In this document: one piece after another, positions 22,403 through 34,709 of the stretch
How positions within the stretch are numbered: the stretch's first letter is position 1
Layout: each line of letters begins with the position of its first letter
Assembly: GCA_002077045.2 (NCBI GenBank)
Contig: KZ111188.1
Location: 105,002 to 169,001 of the forward strand
Direction of reading: 5' to 3'
DNA length: 64,000 nucleotides
From: Rachicladosporium sp. CCFEE 5018
Taxonomy: Eukaryota; Ascomycota; Dothideomycetes; Cladosporiales; Cladosporiaceae
Program-made: the position numbers and the translations under genes
Notes under the pieces: model-generated
Told to the model about the DNA's origin: nothing
Database searches by the model: none
The model's input: the letters and a program-made list of their open reading frames with translations, nothing else

Positions 22403-23362
22403 GATTTTGAGGAAGCGAACGAAACGAATGGCGTGGACTCAACAGACACGCGTACAAGAAAGAGAAAGCGTCTATACTTACCTGCGGTATGCCCAGGTTT
22501 CGAGATAGATGATCCACGTCTCACAATGCGTTTAGCCTGGTCTGCAGGAGCAATCTGCGGAAATGGTGTCGCTGATTTACTGTAGATGAAGTCCGGGGGG
22601 GTCCTGAAACCGGCACGGAGCGCGTGGCCGTTGCGAGAGGCGCCAAGGTGAGGCGCAACGGTGGTGTAACAGGCCAATATGGTATAAAAGAGATATCACG
22701 CTTGGCCAATCTACGCTGCCTGTGTGCGTATTGCGTTCGCTTGAATGTCCGTGAGAGGTGATGGCATAGTAGACAGCACGTCGCGAGCAGTCGCACATCT
22801 TGATCGCGCTGGTGAGATGAGCTGCCAGTGACCGCAAGACGTCGATGAAGCCTGCGTGCGCACTGTGTGGTCATCGAGCAATGAATTGCGCTGGATATAG
22901 GTGGCGGCGTTCTTGGAGTCAGGAGATGTAGCGGATGGAAATTAACGAAGTGCTGTTGCTGTCCATGAAGGCGCCAAGCCCGGCGGACTTCACCTGTCCC
23001 AATATGAAGGTGGGTAGTGTCTGCACGGTGTACACACCTATCACGCGCTCCAAATGCCCAGCGGTGACCATAATCACATATGAGTTTGCCTTGACTAATA
23101 ATACGGGACGATCACGTTGTGTATCGCTCGTGCAATTGGGTTGAGATGAACGGTCCATTACTTTGCCGCAGCGGCCACGCTCTACGTAGATCCAATACTC
23201 AACTCGTCCGCTCTCATGCTCAATGTCTTGCCATGATCTTGGATTCGTTTCGTCTGCGAGCATAGTCCCAGAACAGGTCGTAGAGGCTATATGTTGTATG
23301 CGTGAACGTGCAATGCCAAGACTTTGGCTTCACTCATGCCCACGGTGGTGCAACACAACCGT
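22403..23362. other. Intergenic region between lactonase and transporter
   Basis: A minus-strand frame of 114 aa (23263-22919) starting MLADETNPRSWQDIEHESG is open but has no family I recognise and no splice partner. The rest holds no supported gene. The interval includes the promoter of the lactonase gene. Confidence 0.35.
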
Positions 23363-26300
23363 CTAGCACAGGTTCGCCGGGCAGGCGATCTGTGTGCCGT
23401 AGGGTCTGGTCCAGCGATACCTAGCGTTCATTGTTAGTCAATGTAGCTCAGACATGGCTCATCCTGCGTTGACTTGCCTGCAATCTGGAAAACAGCGTTG
23501 AGAACTCCACCGATTCCCTCGCCAGCGATGAGCCCCTATGATGCAAATTAGTGTCTGTAACGTAGCTGGGAATGCAGGGACGCGCACAGCTGCAATAGCG
23601 AAACCGTATATATCGAAGGACTTTGGCGATCTCTTCGCCCAGAAGTAGCTTGGTACAGCGCCCTGTGAACTTGTCAGTTGCTGCTGCATCGCACAGGGGT
23701 TGTAGTAGTCCGCACGATGATCATTGCTAAGCCATAATATGTCTGTACCATCGTGAATGCAAGCCCAATGCACATGAAGTTCGGGTGGTAGACGCGGTAC
23801 TTGGCCATTTTGCCCTTGTAACCGTAGTGACGAACGATCGACATGAATCCACCGAAACAAGCGAATACGATGGCGAAGATGCCGCTCGTGCGTGGAACTG
23901 GGAAGACTGGGTCTGTAACAGCTACCGCTACAGCACGCCAGGCTGCAATGGAAGGTCCGGCGAAAGGACAGGTCTCGGCCTCCGGATCGATGACACACGG
24001 GTATGCCTTGACGAAAAGGATGTACAACGCCGGTGCCAGGAAGACGGCAACGATCGTACCGAGACCCTGAGCAATCCATTGCTGGGTAGGAGGAGTGCGA
24101 AGGAGGAATCCGACCCGGAAGTCGCCCACCAAGTCGGAAGCCTGGTTGGCACCCATACTGGCGATCGAGCCGCCCAAGAGGTTGAGACGCTGTGCCTTTG
24201 AGGTAGCCCAATGCTCTCCCTTGGTTGCGCCGCCAAGAACGATCTGAGAAGCCTTCGATGCGGCAGTCAGAGGAGTGATATCTGTAACACCAGCGCACTG
24301 GACTGCTAGGAACGAGAAGAAAAACGCCAGGAAGACGGCAAGAAGCGACATGCCGACGGGCATCTCGAATTGTACGCCCATAACGACACAGGTCATGATG
24401 ATGACGAGGACGAGGAGGGGGAGCCACATCCACCACTTGACTTGCTCATGCGGTAGAGCCGGATCCTCAACAAGATCGCTCTCATCTTGTACGCCCTGCC
24501 TAGAAAGGAAGGCATGCTGCTTGCCCTTGCGCTTGCTGTATTGAGTGTTGAGCCATTCGCAGGATCCACGCCAGATAGCCTTGGCGATGAAGCCGAACAG
24601 CTTATACTGCAGGAACAGCTCAGTGAAGCTGACCACGATCATGAGAAGAACACCAGGCCAGAGAAGCCAGAAACGTGGTGATGGATGATCCTTGTTGGAC
24701 GCCGCCGCGCTTAAGGAACCGAAGCTCATGTAACGGTCCCAATCCGGGTCCTTCGGGGCGATCTGCTTCCCCCAGGCGGCGCCAGTGTGGATGAGCGAGG
24801 GTCCGATAATACCCCAAGCCAGGATTGATCCAGCGTAGTAGGACACGGCAGTGTTAATACCAACCTAGTCAGACTTGTCAGTTACCGCTCACGACGACAA
24901 GGAGAGAGGGTCAAAACTTGCCAGCATGCCGCTTCCAATGAATGCGGGCGTAAATTCTATCATCCAGCCCCAGTTCTATAGTAGAGTCAGCATTGCCGCA
25001 TCCTGTATGGTTCTGAGCGAGTGTTTGGCTTCTGACCTCGATATCGATAGCATAGTTCGTTTTGCTGTACTTGCTCCAGATGAATATCCACTAAAATGCG
25101 TCAGTATACGATCACAAGGAACGACTCTCAGCGTCCGCGTAGACGCGCCGATGCAGGTTTGCAGCGCAGACGATATGACCTCAGACGAGCAGGGTTTGCC
25201 AATGAGCAGGCTTGTCTGATCGCCGGGTGGTCTCGCATAACCTTCGAACTCGAGCCATGGAAAATCTCCTAGTGAAGCTTACAGTACTACCGAAAAGTCA
25301 GTAATGGACGACAACGATGGCAGGAGTAGGATTCGCGCGCACAAAGGATGCCAGTCCCAAAGTATGCCAAGAGCCTGTCTGGGAGTCAGCGGAGCGTCCG
25401 AGGGAGGTGGGGGGGGTGGGGGGTGAAAATTTTCAAACTCACATATTGTGACACAACGCGCTGGATGAACGCCAGACTGAAGGCAATGCCAAGCGCACGC
25501 ATCTTCAACTTCGCAATAGCCTCACCAGATGCAGCGGCGTGCATGCTTCGGATGGTCATTGCCGTGGCGGAGGGGGTCGGGAAAATTAGACGAAGTTCGC
25601 GGGCGAGGTAAATGATAAAGAACTTCCGGAGTGGACTGCGGACTTTCGATTAGCCTCGCTGCACGCGGTACTAGACAGTGCGGGCTAACTAACGTCGCAA
25701 ACGCAAACCCGAAGTACCCGCCGACAATGGTCAAAGTGATCAGGCGAGGAAAATCCTTCTCCGGAGTGCTCAGGAGACCCAGAGAGTGCATCGCAGGGAT
25801 ACCAGAGATGAAGACGCTGGATAGACCACCAGCAGCGGTAGCAGCGGTTTGTACAATGTTGTTCTCACGGGGTCCGAATGATCCGCCAAGGATGGGGACC
25901 TTTTCCGGAAGCGCTCGTCCAAGGGCTATTGACAAGTCAGTGACTATACAACAACATCTAAACTCTCAGGAAGCCACTGACGCTTCAAGACCGCAAATCC
26001 TATGATAGCCCCGAAAAGCGATGCACCGAAGGTCCAGCCAGTCTTCAAGCCAAGGTAGATGTTGGAGGCACCGACGAGCGCACCGCAGATGCAGCCGACG
26101 ACCATGGCGCGAATGGTGATGATCTGATGGCGCTCATCTGGCAAATCGTCGAAGGGTACGAAGGGATCCGTGGTCATGCCGACCATCTCATCGACGTTGA
26201 CATCGGGCTGTTTCTTCTCATCCAGAGAAGAAGTTTTCGAGGTCGCATCACCAGAACCGTGGTGTTCGGCTGTGTGATTCCTGTCTGCGTCTGCGATTGT

Positions 26301-26479
26301 GCGGAGATTGCCATTTAAGTCGTGCGGCGCGAAAGTGTTCTCCTTCTCAGTCAAGGGAGGTACATCTGGATTGATGAACCCCTGTGACGAAGTTAGTCCA
26401 AGGTCCACACCACAATCCAAATTGTACTTCATACCATTGGGAGGATGGGACGGTCCACAACCTCTGTTACTGTCGCCAT
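23363..26479 (-). CDS. OPT-family oligopeptide transporter, 12 exons
   Basis: Exons placed in frame: 26479-26435, 26381-25982, 25925-25694, 25635-25443, 25374-25343, 25286-25283, 25090-25037, 24975-24922, 24864-23695, 23662-23588, 23535-23474, 23420-23363; total about 792 aa. Family features in order: ALVGASNIYLGLKTGWTFG, GGSFGPRENNIVQTAATAAG, LRLIFPTPSATAMTIRSMH, GILWDWH, NWGWMIEFTPAFIGSGML, NTAVSYYAGSILAWGIIGP, LNLLGGSIASMGANQASDL and GLIAGEGIGGVLNAVFQ, ending YGTQIACPANLC, which is a usual C-terminus in this family. It has many hydrophobic segments and a cytoplasmic N-terminal tail. OPT proteins import small peptides or metal chelates by proton symport at the plasma membrane. One intron has a GC donor (24921-24865), and exon 6 is only 4 nt (see findings). 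Confidence 0.9.
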
Positions 26480-28164
26480 GATTGCAACACACTACGACAC
26501 TAATGTTACTGGGAAGCAACGATACGCGCGAGAGGAAAGGCTGAAGTTTTATGAAGGACGATGGCCCCAGTCACCACCGATGCAACCCTTGCCCGACCAT
26601 CAGGTGGGTGGTATCTCCAGGGATCCACATGTACCTATCTTGCTCCCAACCAATGAGAGCATCCCGAAATACAGCTTCATGTCAGACAACGCTTGCGAAC
26701 ATGCACCGAACAACATGCCTGCCTTCTTCGGTTAGACAAAGTCCCTGCGCTTCGGGCTACGGTACGGCGCCAAGCCTTATGGCGACAGCAAGCTCATGGC
26801 GACATGTCTTGTTCGAGGCCTGCGATGATTGTCCGAAGCTCGATCAGCACACACGCTTGCGCTGTGCCGCATTCGCAAGAGGATTGCAAGCCTGACCTGC
26901 GGTACAACAGCATGCGCGATGATGGCCCTGGACAGATAACACAGGCAGGATTATCCAGTCACTGGCGATCACCACACGAGCACTGCATGGGTGGGTGACG
27001 CTGGCGCGCATGAAATACCTTGGCGCTTCTCGTTGAAGAAGTTCACCCGTTAGCCAAGACTGAGCTTGCCCATTCAAAGGCGATTGCGCCGGGGAGCTTG
27101 ATCGGACTTCGCGACGCGGATCGCGTGGAGGTGGCAAGGTCTTTTGTTAAGGCTAATCTATCGAATCCTGCCAGATAACCTTATGCTGCGCTGGGCGTAA
27201 GCTGAGGTATGACATCTGCGCCATGAGCCATGGCAGCATCTTGTCGCAGTCGCGAAAGATTAGGCGGGATGGCAGACAGTCGCTTCCGCACATCGGCTGC
27301 CAAGAATTGCAAAATGTGGTCCCGATAACTCTCCCACGACTCCTGGAGCGGAAGACCAAATGGTTTCATACAGTCATCTCCCCGCCACTATGGCCTTGGC
27401 AGAAAGCGTAGACCATCGCCTTGGCATGCACCGAGTCGATCTTCGAAGCTCTGCAAGGCGTTGGAAGCGCTCAGCCGTGGGATGTGAAGGCAGAGCGGTT
27501 GTCACCGGGCACCGCGATGGAGTGACGGGACCGATGAATCACCTTCTGCCAGCAGCAAAGTCAAGGTGAAGTCGAGATCGACTGTCCGTGGCGCCCATTC
27601 GCAGCCGACCGAAGATCAAAGTCTATTCCAAGCTCTGCGGGTGAGCACGTGCTGGTCACGAGATCAGCTTGCGGTCGATTCTGTAGCCGAGAGGTGTCGT
27701 CGTGATTGTCGAGTCATGCAATCGTACGCAAGAGTAGGTTCGATTAGTGTGAAGATGTGCGGCATCGACGACAACTATCAAGAATTGTGATGAAGACGGC
27801 GCAGTGAGAGGAACGGCCGATAGAAAATATCACAATGTCAACATCGCTTACTTGTTCTGCTGACTAGAATGTATGTGCGCGGAGAAGCGGCTGCATCTAT
27901 GCTACTATTTGTGCATATATACAGTCCCTTGTATTCTTGGTCCACGACCACCCAGAATAGACTTGATAGGTTTTTTGCTGCGTTCAGATACTTCTTGAAT
28001 GCTGCAGCGCTACAGTCTCACTCTCGCGCGGGCTTTCCATTACTATAGCTTCTCCGAGGCCTACTAATCGTAGTTTCCTACGGCGGCCTTCGCTATAGCA
28101 GCTTTGAGCACTGGCGAAACATCCAGAGAAGCCGGACAAGGAACACTTGTTCACTCTAGTACAC
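26480..28164. other. 1.7-kb interval, no supported gene
   Basis: Short frames only. A minus-strand frame of 62 aa at 27369-27181 (WESYRDHILQFLAADVRKRL) has amphipathic helix character and might be an exon of a small gene, but no partner exon or motif supports it. Confidence 0.35.
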
Positions 28165-29913
28165 TCACCATGGGATCTGAGATGCATCAATCCCAGCTCC
28201 AGCCTTCTCATCGTCGCTCTCGGGGTCCATATGGCTACTTATGTCGCCGCCGCCGTTAGTAGTCCGATCCGGTAAGTCATTCCCGCGGTTGAAGTACCGA
28301 GCGAGATCCGCTTTTGTGATACCATCGACAGAGTCGCCGTTGGCATCTCCATTACCATGCACCGGTGACTGCGATCTGGACGTCTGATGATGAGATGACG
28401 AGTCGATGTCGATCGAGCTAGTCTTGCTTGTACCATCAACGTAGTGCGCGACTTGCATATCAAGGTTATGTGCAGCCATTGGCAGTTTGCAGAATGCCTT
28501 GCCTCCACGGCGAGTGCAATCGGCTCGCTGGCAGACATGACCCAGGATACAGTCCAGGTATCTGCACTCGCCCTTGCGCTTACATGGCTGTCCAGATGCG
28601 ACCGACTTCAGATGGGCTCTCATACCTTCACTTATTGGGCGATGGTCGTACTCACAAGCACTGTCCGTGCATGTGTCATTGAGATGGTATTTGTTACACA
28701 GCTTGTGTCTGCCAATACGCTCATTACACTCGCGTCTGTCTTCCGGGGTGCATGATGGGTGTTGAGGGTCGAGCCGTTGATTCTTCAAATTTACCGGGAT
28801 TTTGCCCAGTGGGATCTCGTCAATGTCAGGCAGACTCGTGAAGTCCTCTGCTAGATTTGAGGCTCCATTTACAGACTGCTCCGTTGTTCTGCGATTGCCT
28901 CGCATTAAGTCGTTATCCGCGCTTGAAGTGAACCTTGTGTCCTCTTTCGAGTTGAGAGCAGGCCTCCAATTCGCCGATAGCGCCTCATTGGTATCGATAT
29001 TGACATGCGGGAATTTGCAGCGGTCACCATTTTTGCAGGTTCCTTTCTGATAGAACGCGCATGGTGGCATGCTTCTCTGGACTGTGCGATGCGGCATACT
29101 TCTCTGGATTGCGTGAGGCTCTGCTACTGCTGTTTTCGTCTGCGCCGGGTGATGGGAAGGAGCAGACTCCGTCCCTTGAGAGTCAGTCGACGAGTCAGTC
29201 GACTCCAACGGGGTCGAACGAAAAACCTTCCGAAACTCTTCTACACGCATACCAAGTTCTTGGAAGCGATGTTGAAACGCGTGGTTGCGCACGAGCGTGA
29301 TCCTATCTTTGGCGCTTGCCGATACATCGTTGATGTACCCTGCGTTGTGGCAGCCTGCAAAGTAGATGTGCTGACATTGACGATTCGCGTCAAAAAAGCG
29401 CAAAGTAGCTCCTATCTTTGAAGCAGCACTCCCTTCCAGCTCGCCAGCATCGATGAAGTCGAATAGATCGTTAGTCGCGTTGAAATTGGCGACAACGGGT
29501 GCAATGGATCGTTTCTCCGGACCAGCCAGTCTCAGTTTACTAAGTCCCTTTGACAAAGCAGACACGTTCGCGTAGATCCTTACCACAACACGGCAATGCT
29601 CCAGTCCAGTAGTTCTCAAGCTATCAAGCACTGCTTGATTAAGTAGCTGTGCGGCACGCTTACCACCATCGGCGCCACCACTGATGAGGTCATTGTTGAA
29701 GATGTAATGATCGCCATCGACCAAGACTACGACAAAGGGACTGCCCTTGTCCGAGGTCGAGGATTTTGCAAGCTTCTTATATCGCTCGCGCGCGTCCCGC
29801 TCCTCCTCGTAGTCGCTTTTGAGCCTCCGATACTCCTCGACTAGCGTAGCGTGGGATTGGAGAACATCCCGCACAGCTTTGCTGGAGATGTTTAACTCGC
29901 TCTCGGTCAGCAT
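28165..29913 (-). CDS. CCCH zinc-finger protein with NYN-like N-terminal domain
   Basis: Single frame, 582 aa. Residues about 1-55 form a coiled coil. Residues about 58-215 match the fungal domain found N-terminal to CCCH fingers (DUF7923-type): FVVVLVDGDHYIFNNDLI, CRVVVRIYANVSALSKGL, then NDLFDFIDAGELEGSAASKI and CQHIYFAGCHNAGYINDV. The fold resembles NYN/PIN nucleases, with an early acidic DGD and later acidic residues, but activity is not shown. A C-x7-C-x5-C-x3-H finger follows (CAFYQKGTCKNGDRCKFPH), then a second C-x8-C-x4-C-x3-H (CNKYHLNDTCTDSACEYDH) and further Cys/His-rich sequence. The protein is probably an RNA-binding factor. The stop overlaps a consensus GTGAGT donor, so a spliced longer tail is possible. 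Confidence 0.85.
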   Translation of the reverse strand: MLTESELNISSKAVRDVLQSHATLVEEYRRLKSDYEEERDARERYKKLAKSSTSDKGSPFVVVLVDGDHYIFNNDLISGGADGGKRAAQLLNQAVLDSLRTTGLEHCRVVVRIYANVSALSKGLSKLRLAGPEKRSIAPVVANFNATNDLFDFIDAGELEGSAASKIGATLRFFDANRQCQHIYFAGCHNAGYINDVSASAKDRITLVRNHAFQHRFQELGMRVEEFRKVFRSTPLESTDSSTDSQGTESAPSHHPAQTKTAVAEPHAIQRSMPHRTVQRSMPPCAFYQKGTCKNGDRCKFPHVNIDTNEALSANWRPALNSKEDTRFTSSADNDLMRGNRRTTEQSVNGASNLAEDFTSLPDIDEIPLGKIPVNLKNQRLDPQHPSCTPEDRRECNERIGRHKLCNKYHLNDTCTDSACEYDHRPISEGMRAHLKSVASGQPCKRKGECRYLDCILGHVCQRADCTRRGGKAFCKLPMAAHNLDMQVAHYVDGTSKTSSIDIDSSSHHQTSRSQSPVHGNGDANGDSVDGITKADLARYFNRGNDLPDRTTNGGGDISSHMDPESDDEKAGAGIDASQIPW

Positions 29914-31439
29914 TGTGGCGGGAAAACAGCGCTTTTGTACAACACGATTTGTACACAGCCTGCCCAGCTCCTCCGCTATTTCGCGCCCACGCCTACCCAG
30001 CTATCCAGGTCGCTGGCTATGCGCGCGAATAGCAAGGTACAGCCCTGAGAAGATGCATTTAGTGAGCGACGGCGTTTGTACCAAAAGTCAGGAGGTGATG
30101 TCAAGACAGACTTTCCGGACCGCTTGGCACGACTTTAATCTGACCTCCTTCCGAGAGCTCTACCTCACATGGCAGGCAAGTTTTCTCGACCTGGTACTAG
30201 CACTGCTTTTCTTTGACCGCCCTAGCCTTATTCACGTCATGCACGGCAGACCTTAGACATGCGTAATTCGCATGTCCGTAGTCCACCCAACAGCACTTTG
30301 CTGCAGTCATCAGGCATCTTGCTCGTTTCAGCTCACGCTCGTACTCGAGCGCAACTTGCAGCACATCTTCGGCACTTCGCAGGGCGCATCTCGCGCCGCC
30401 TTCTGAGCTTCAATTCTCGTACTCTCTCTGCCAGCGTAAAGGTTACGCGCCATGTTGAGCGCTTGTGTGGCATGATAGTTGATATTTATCAGCTCTCATG
30501 CTCCTCCGCTGACTGGCCATGAGCGCTTACACCTTGTCATCTGGGCCGTGAGCTAGGAGCAGATGCGTTCCAACGCGATGAAGGTCACCTATTGCCGAGC
30601 CGAAAGCAGCCATCTCGTGAGCGCGTTCGCTCCATCGAATCCATCGGCGCGAAAATGCTCCCATGCCCGCTTGTACTTGCTGTCGAAGAACTGGGCCATG
30701 GGACTGAGCTACTGGGTCGCTGCAATGTTGCTGGATGATGTTGTTGTGCAGTGATTCAGTCGATGTGAAAGTGAAAGGGGGGGTTCAATCAAACCACGAA
30801 AGCGATGAAGCAGATGGCATGTGGTACTGTTAGCACTCCAGATCAACACTGTAAAGGTATGAGACGATTTGCGCTACTCGGTTTAATGTAGTCATGGCGT
30901 ATATGAGTGCCATCAAGAAGAACATCACTCACTCAAAGATCACCTAATGATGTCGATCTAGAGACTGTTCGAACGCTCCAGCAGATGAACCATCCTGAGA
31001 TTGACTTGCCAATTCAACAGACCAGATGACCACCGAAGCATTAACTTGGCAGGCCTACTACATGCTCGTAGGCATACCTGTGAGCCCGGCTTGCACTGGG
31101 CTGTACATAGCGCCAGCCATACGAAGAAACAATTGCACTTCAACCATCTACCATCGCTTTCAGCTTGACCGATGGCCGGAACACCGGAGTGATCGACATG
31201 ATGCGACTGTCTTATGCTGGACGATCGCACATGGTCAGGCATATAATTGATCTCAATTTACTGCTGCCATTCACGCTGGTGTATTTGACTTCCGTACCTG
31301 CAGCGGAACGCTCCCGCATAGATCCACAGCGAAGTGATGTCTCCCAAAAGGCCAGATTTCACGCGCCATGACCGTGTCGTGTGCACCCACCCCACTTACA
31401 CTCGCTTACGTATGAATTGTTGCTGCATTATTACAATGT
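29914..31439. other. Intergenic region, no gene seen
   Basis: Only short frames without motifs. The interval separates the divergent promoters of the CCCH protein and the acetyl-CoA transporter. Confidence 0.4.
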
Positions 31440-33516
31440 ATGGATGGTCATCGTCCCACCCACTTTCACAGATCCTCTGTTTCGTCCGAAATTCCCCTGA
31501 CTTCAATCCTCCCACCTCACCAACATCAAGATCACCAGTCCGAACATATCCGTGATCGCGGTAGACGGAGGCCAGACTTGCCACTTATCGATACGGCTCG
31601 AGCAGAAGATCAGGACTACCCGAACTCTGAGAGCCCTCCCTCTTCTTCCATTCCACACATGCCGCGCCGGAAGTCCAAGTCGCGGTGTCCCCACCCAAAC
31701 GGTCGGACAGCTAGAGCCAACGGCTCGGCAACATCAGTACCTTCGACTCCCAACGGCACGATGAACGGGAGCTTCCGAGAGAGAGGGAAGCCCTCGAACT
31801 CTCTGGAGATTCCCGAGGACAGTGCGGCGCAGACGGCGCATCTCATGGGCAGGGAGTCCTTCACATTGGACGATGAGCCGGCACGGACTGGAGGCAAAGG
31901 AGGGGAGGTCAGCAAAGGTTTCTTCGAGTTGCCGCGGCAGGATCGTAGGAACTTCTTGCTTCTGGTGTTGTTGTACTTTCTGCAGGGTATTCCTATGGGC
32001 TTGGCAGGAGGTAGCATACCGTTCCTGCTGAAGAGCCACATGAGCTACGGGCAAATCGGAGTGTACAGTCTGGCATCGTATCCGTACAGTCTGAAGTTAT
32101 TATGGAGTCCGATCGTTGACGCAGTATGGAGTCCCCGGCTGGGGCGGCGTAAAAGTTGGATCCTACCCATACAAGCGCTGAGTGGACTGGGCATGATATA
32201 TCTTGGTTGGGGAGCACAAAAGATGATGGAGGATGCAGGAGAGAACGGAGGCGCTGGCGTTTGGACTTTTACTGGTTGGTGGTTTGCGCTGGTTTTTATG
32301 TGCGCTACCCAGGACATCGCTGTGGATGGGTGGGCGATCACATTGATCTCGCCCTCGAACTTGAGCTACGCGTCTACTGCACAGACTGTGGGACTTACGG
32401 CGGGCAACTTCTTAAGCTACACTGTGTTCCTCGCGCTGAGCAGTCCCGACTTTGCCAACCGCTACTTCCGCGCTGTGCCAAGCAATGTCGGCATCTTCAC
32501 CCTGGACTCGTATCTGACTTTCTGGGGCTGGGCATACTTGGCTGTCACTGCTGGTCTGGCCATCTTAAAGCGCGAGGAGCGTACGAAGGAGAAGGACAGC
32601 ATCCTCGATGTCTACAAGGTCATGGGTGGCATCCTCAAACTCCGCAACATTCAGATCTTCATCGTCATCCATCTAATCGCGAAGATCGGGTTCCAGGCCA
32701 ACGACGCGGTCACGAACTTGAAGCTGCTCGACAAGGGCTTCAGCAAGGAGGACCTCGCTCTTACAGTGCTTATTGACTTTCCCTTCGAGATCGGTCTTGG
32801 CTACTACGCCGGCAAGTGGAGCGAGCAGTACACTGCCATTCGAGTCTGGTGCTGGGCATTCGTTGGGCGGCTGATCGCGGCTGTGTTCGCGCAGCTAGTC
32901 GTCATGGCTTTTCCAGCTGGTGGTACGACGACCGGGTACTTGATGGTCGTGATCGTGGAGCATGTATTCAGCACATTCATGAGTACGATTATGTTTGTCG
33001 CGATCAGTGCGTTTCATGCGAAAATTGCGGATCCGGCGATTGGCGGGACGTACATGACGTTACTTGCTACGTGAGTGCTGAGTTTTTGCAGTGGCACATT
33101 TGCAATCACTGACATCTTCACAGCGTCAGCAACCTCGGCGGCACATTCCCTCGCTTCTTTATTTTGAAGTTTGTCGATGCATTCACAGTCGCTACTTGTA
33201 CTCCTCCGAGTATATCTCCTGCGAAAGACTTGTTGAAGGGTGACCTGATCACGCAACCTTTCAGCTGTGTGCTGGAAGCCGAGAAGCATCGATGCTTGGC
33301 TGGCGGAGGTACTTGCGATATACAGCATGATGGTGGGTCCCGGTGTCCCGTGTCCGAGTCTTGGAGATGCAACGGCTAACGTGACTCACAGGCTACTACT
33401 GTGTCAACGTGCTATGCGTGATAATAGGAGTGATCACGTTCTGGAGCTTCATAAGACCGCAGGCTATGAAGCTACAGCAGCTGCCTCTCAGAGCTTGGCG
33501 AATATCTGATAGTTGA
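31440..33516 (+). CDS. Acetyl-CoA transporter, AT-1/SLC33A1 family
   Basis: Exons 31440-33070, 33124-33332 and 33392-33516 give about 654 aa. After a disordered N-terminal tail of about 160 residues the family core starts: LLYFLQGIPMGLAGGSIPFL, SYPYSLKLLWSPIVDAVW, LGRRKSWILPIQALSGLG, CATQDIAVDGWAITLISP and YASTAQTVGLTAGNFLSYT. The second half has IHLIAKIGFQANDAVTNLKL and DFPFEIGLGYYAGKWS. After the splice come VSNLGGTFPRFFILKFVDAF and a cysteine-bearing luminal loop, then a last helix (VNVLCVIIGVITFWSFI). Roughly 11-12 membrane helices. The family moves acetyl-CoA into the ER/Golgi lumen for acetylation of proteins and glycans. Both introns are short and canonical. The start is the first in-frame ATG; a later Met (MPRRKSKSRCP) is possible. 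Confidence 0.92.
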
Positions 33517-34114
33517 CGTGAGATATAGATCATACAGTCTAAATGTGCAGCTCAACTCTCGCGCTCTCGGCTGTTATCGTAGTTGTATCCGCCACCATGA
33601 CCAGGAGCACGCCTCTGGTCCTCGACGGCGTTCTCGTCGACATCCTCCGAGATTTGCAATGCAGCGGCAGCACCGAAATCTCCCCCTCCCCAGTCGAGGG
33701 CCACAGCTCTTTGTTCCGGACCTGTCTATGTCTGCATGAGCGCGATGCGAGAGCTCGTGATGGTCAAAACGAGCTCAGCCTTGCTCATGGCCGATTCATG
33801 CCAATACATGCGTTCGCAACACGCCAGCACTGTTACCGCTTCTACATCTGTGTTTGTCTTGAAGGCTCTCCGTTCGTTTGCTGGGCTCTCGAGGCAGCAT
33901 TGATTTACCTCCGCTGGAGTATGTAGCGCTCGAGACGGCGGATGAGCGTTCTGCATCTCGAGTCCACTCTCCAGACGCTGCAGAGTCCATTTCCCAGGCC
34001 AGTCAGTGTATCACTACATCAGCAATATATGAGAGCGAGATGACCACCCCGTATCGCCGCGATCTGCTGACGTCGCGGCGTAGGGCTGACCTTACACCTT
34101 CGAAAACCAACGCG

Positions 34115-34709
34115 ATGGTGAAATATCATGCGCTTGACAGCGCCGAGATGAAGAGCAAAGCAGTGGTACTTTGGCAAGAGCACAACCCTCCTACAGTTAT
34201 GAGCCTGGAGGAGGCTTTGGCTCAGATGAAAGCCATGTTCGACACCTTCCTGGCCTCAGATTTCTGGCATGACTTCTGCGAACACGAAGCCTTGATTCTG
34301 CACGTTCTCCCAATCATGGTACAAGAAGACTTCCAACTACAACAATTGAGCAGCGTACTGAGTCTCTGGGTAGGACTGGCTTCGCCTAGAAGCCTTCACG
34401 AAGGAGCAAAAAGGATCTTCACCTGCGACTGTCACTCTACATGCCCCAAATCATGTGACTACTACCCAACGACCATCATTGGCAAATCATCAGCATTTGA
34501 GGAAGCACCCACCCAAGTCATCTACTTGCACCGCGCTCGCTTTGAGATCGGCAAGATGCAAGACTGTAGTAGCTAAATTGTAATATCGAGCAGAACTGAC
34601 CCTTAACAGGAATGCGCACCAGGATCCCATCACGACAGCCAAGGAGAAAGCCAAGATCGCAGCGCCCACGGCAGAGCTCGAAAGTGTTGCGGAGGAATCC
34701 GTGCAGCCA
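34115..34709 (+). CDS. Family A copy 1 (small helical protein, fused or decayed)
   Basis: No known domain. The first exon, 34115-34318, ends in the family's central motif: FLASDFWHDFCEHEALILHV, then LPIM, immediately followed by a GTACAAG donor at the position shared by all copies. The sequence after this intron does not align clearly until 34612, where after a CTTAACAG acceptor the frame reads DPITTAKEKAKIAAPTAELE, matching the C-terminal helix of copy 4 (DPAKEEEIVALTADLRAAN). Instead of stopping, that frame runs into the N-terminal part of copy 2. So copy 1 either lost its middle or uses an extra exon I could not place. The start codon is uncertain. Confidence 0.45.

Noticed and set aside
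22680..22692. TATAAAAG on the plus strand as a promoter
   Set aside because: It has the wrong orientation for the lactonase gene and no plus-strand gene follows.
23785..24201. 138-aa plus-strand frame within the OPT gene
   Set aside because: Antisense to the large OPT exon.
33543..33926. Plus-strand frame starting with a hydrophobic stretch resembling a signal peptide
   Set aside because: No family, no cysteine pattern, no splice support; it lies between the acetyl-CoA transporter and the family A array and is probably noncoding.
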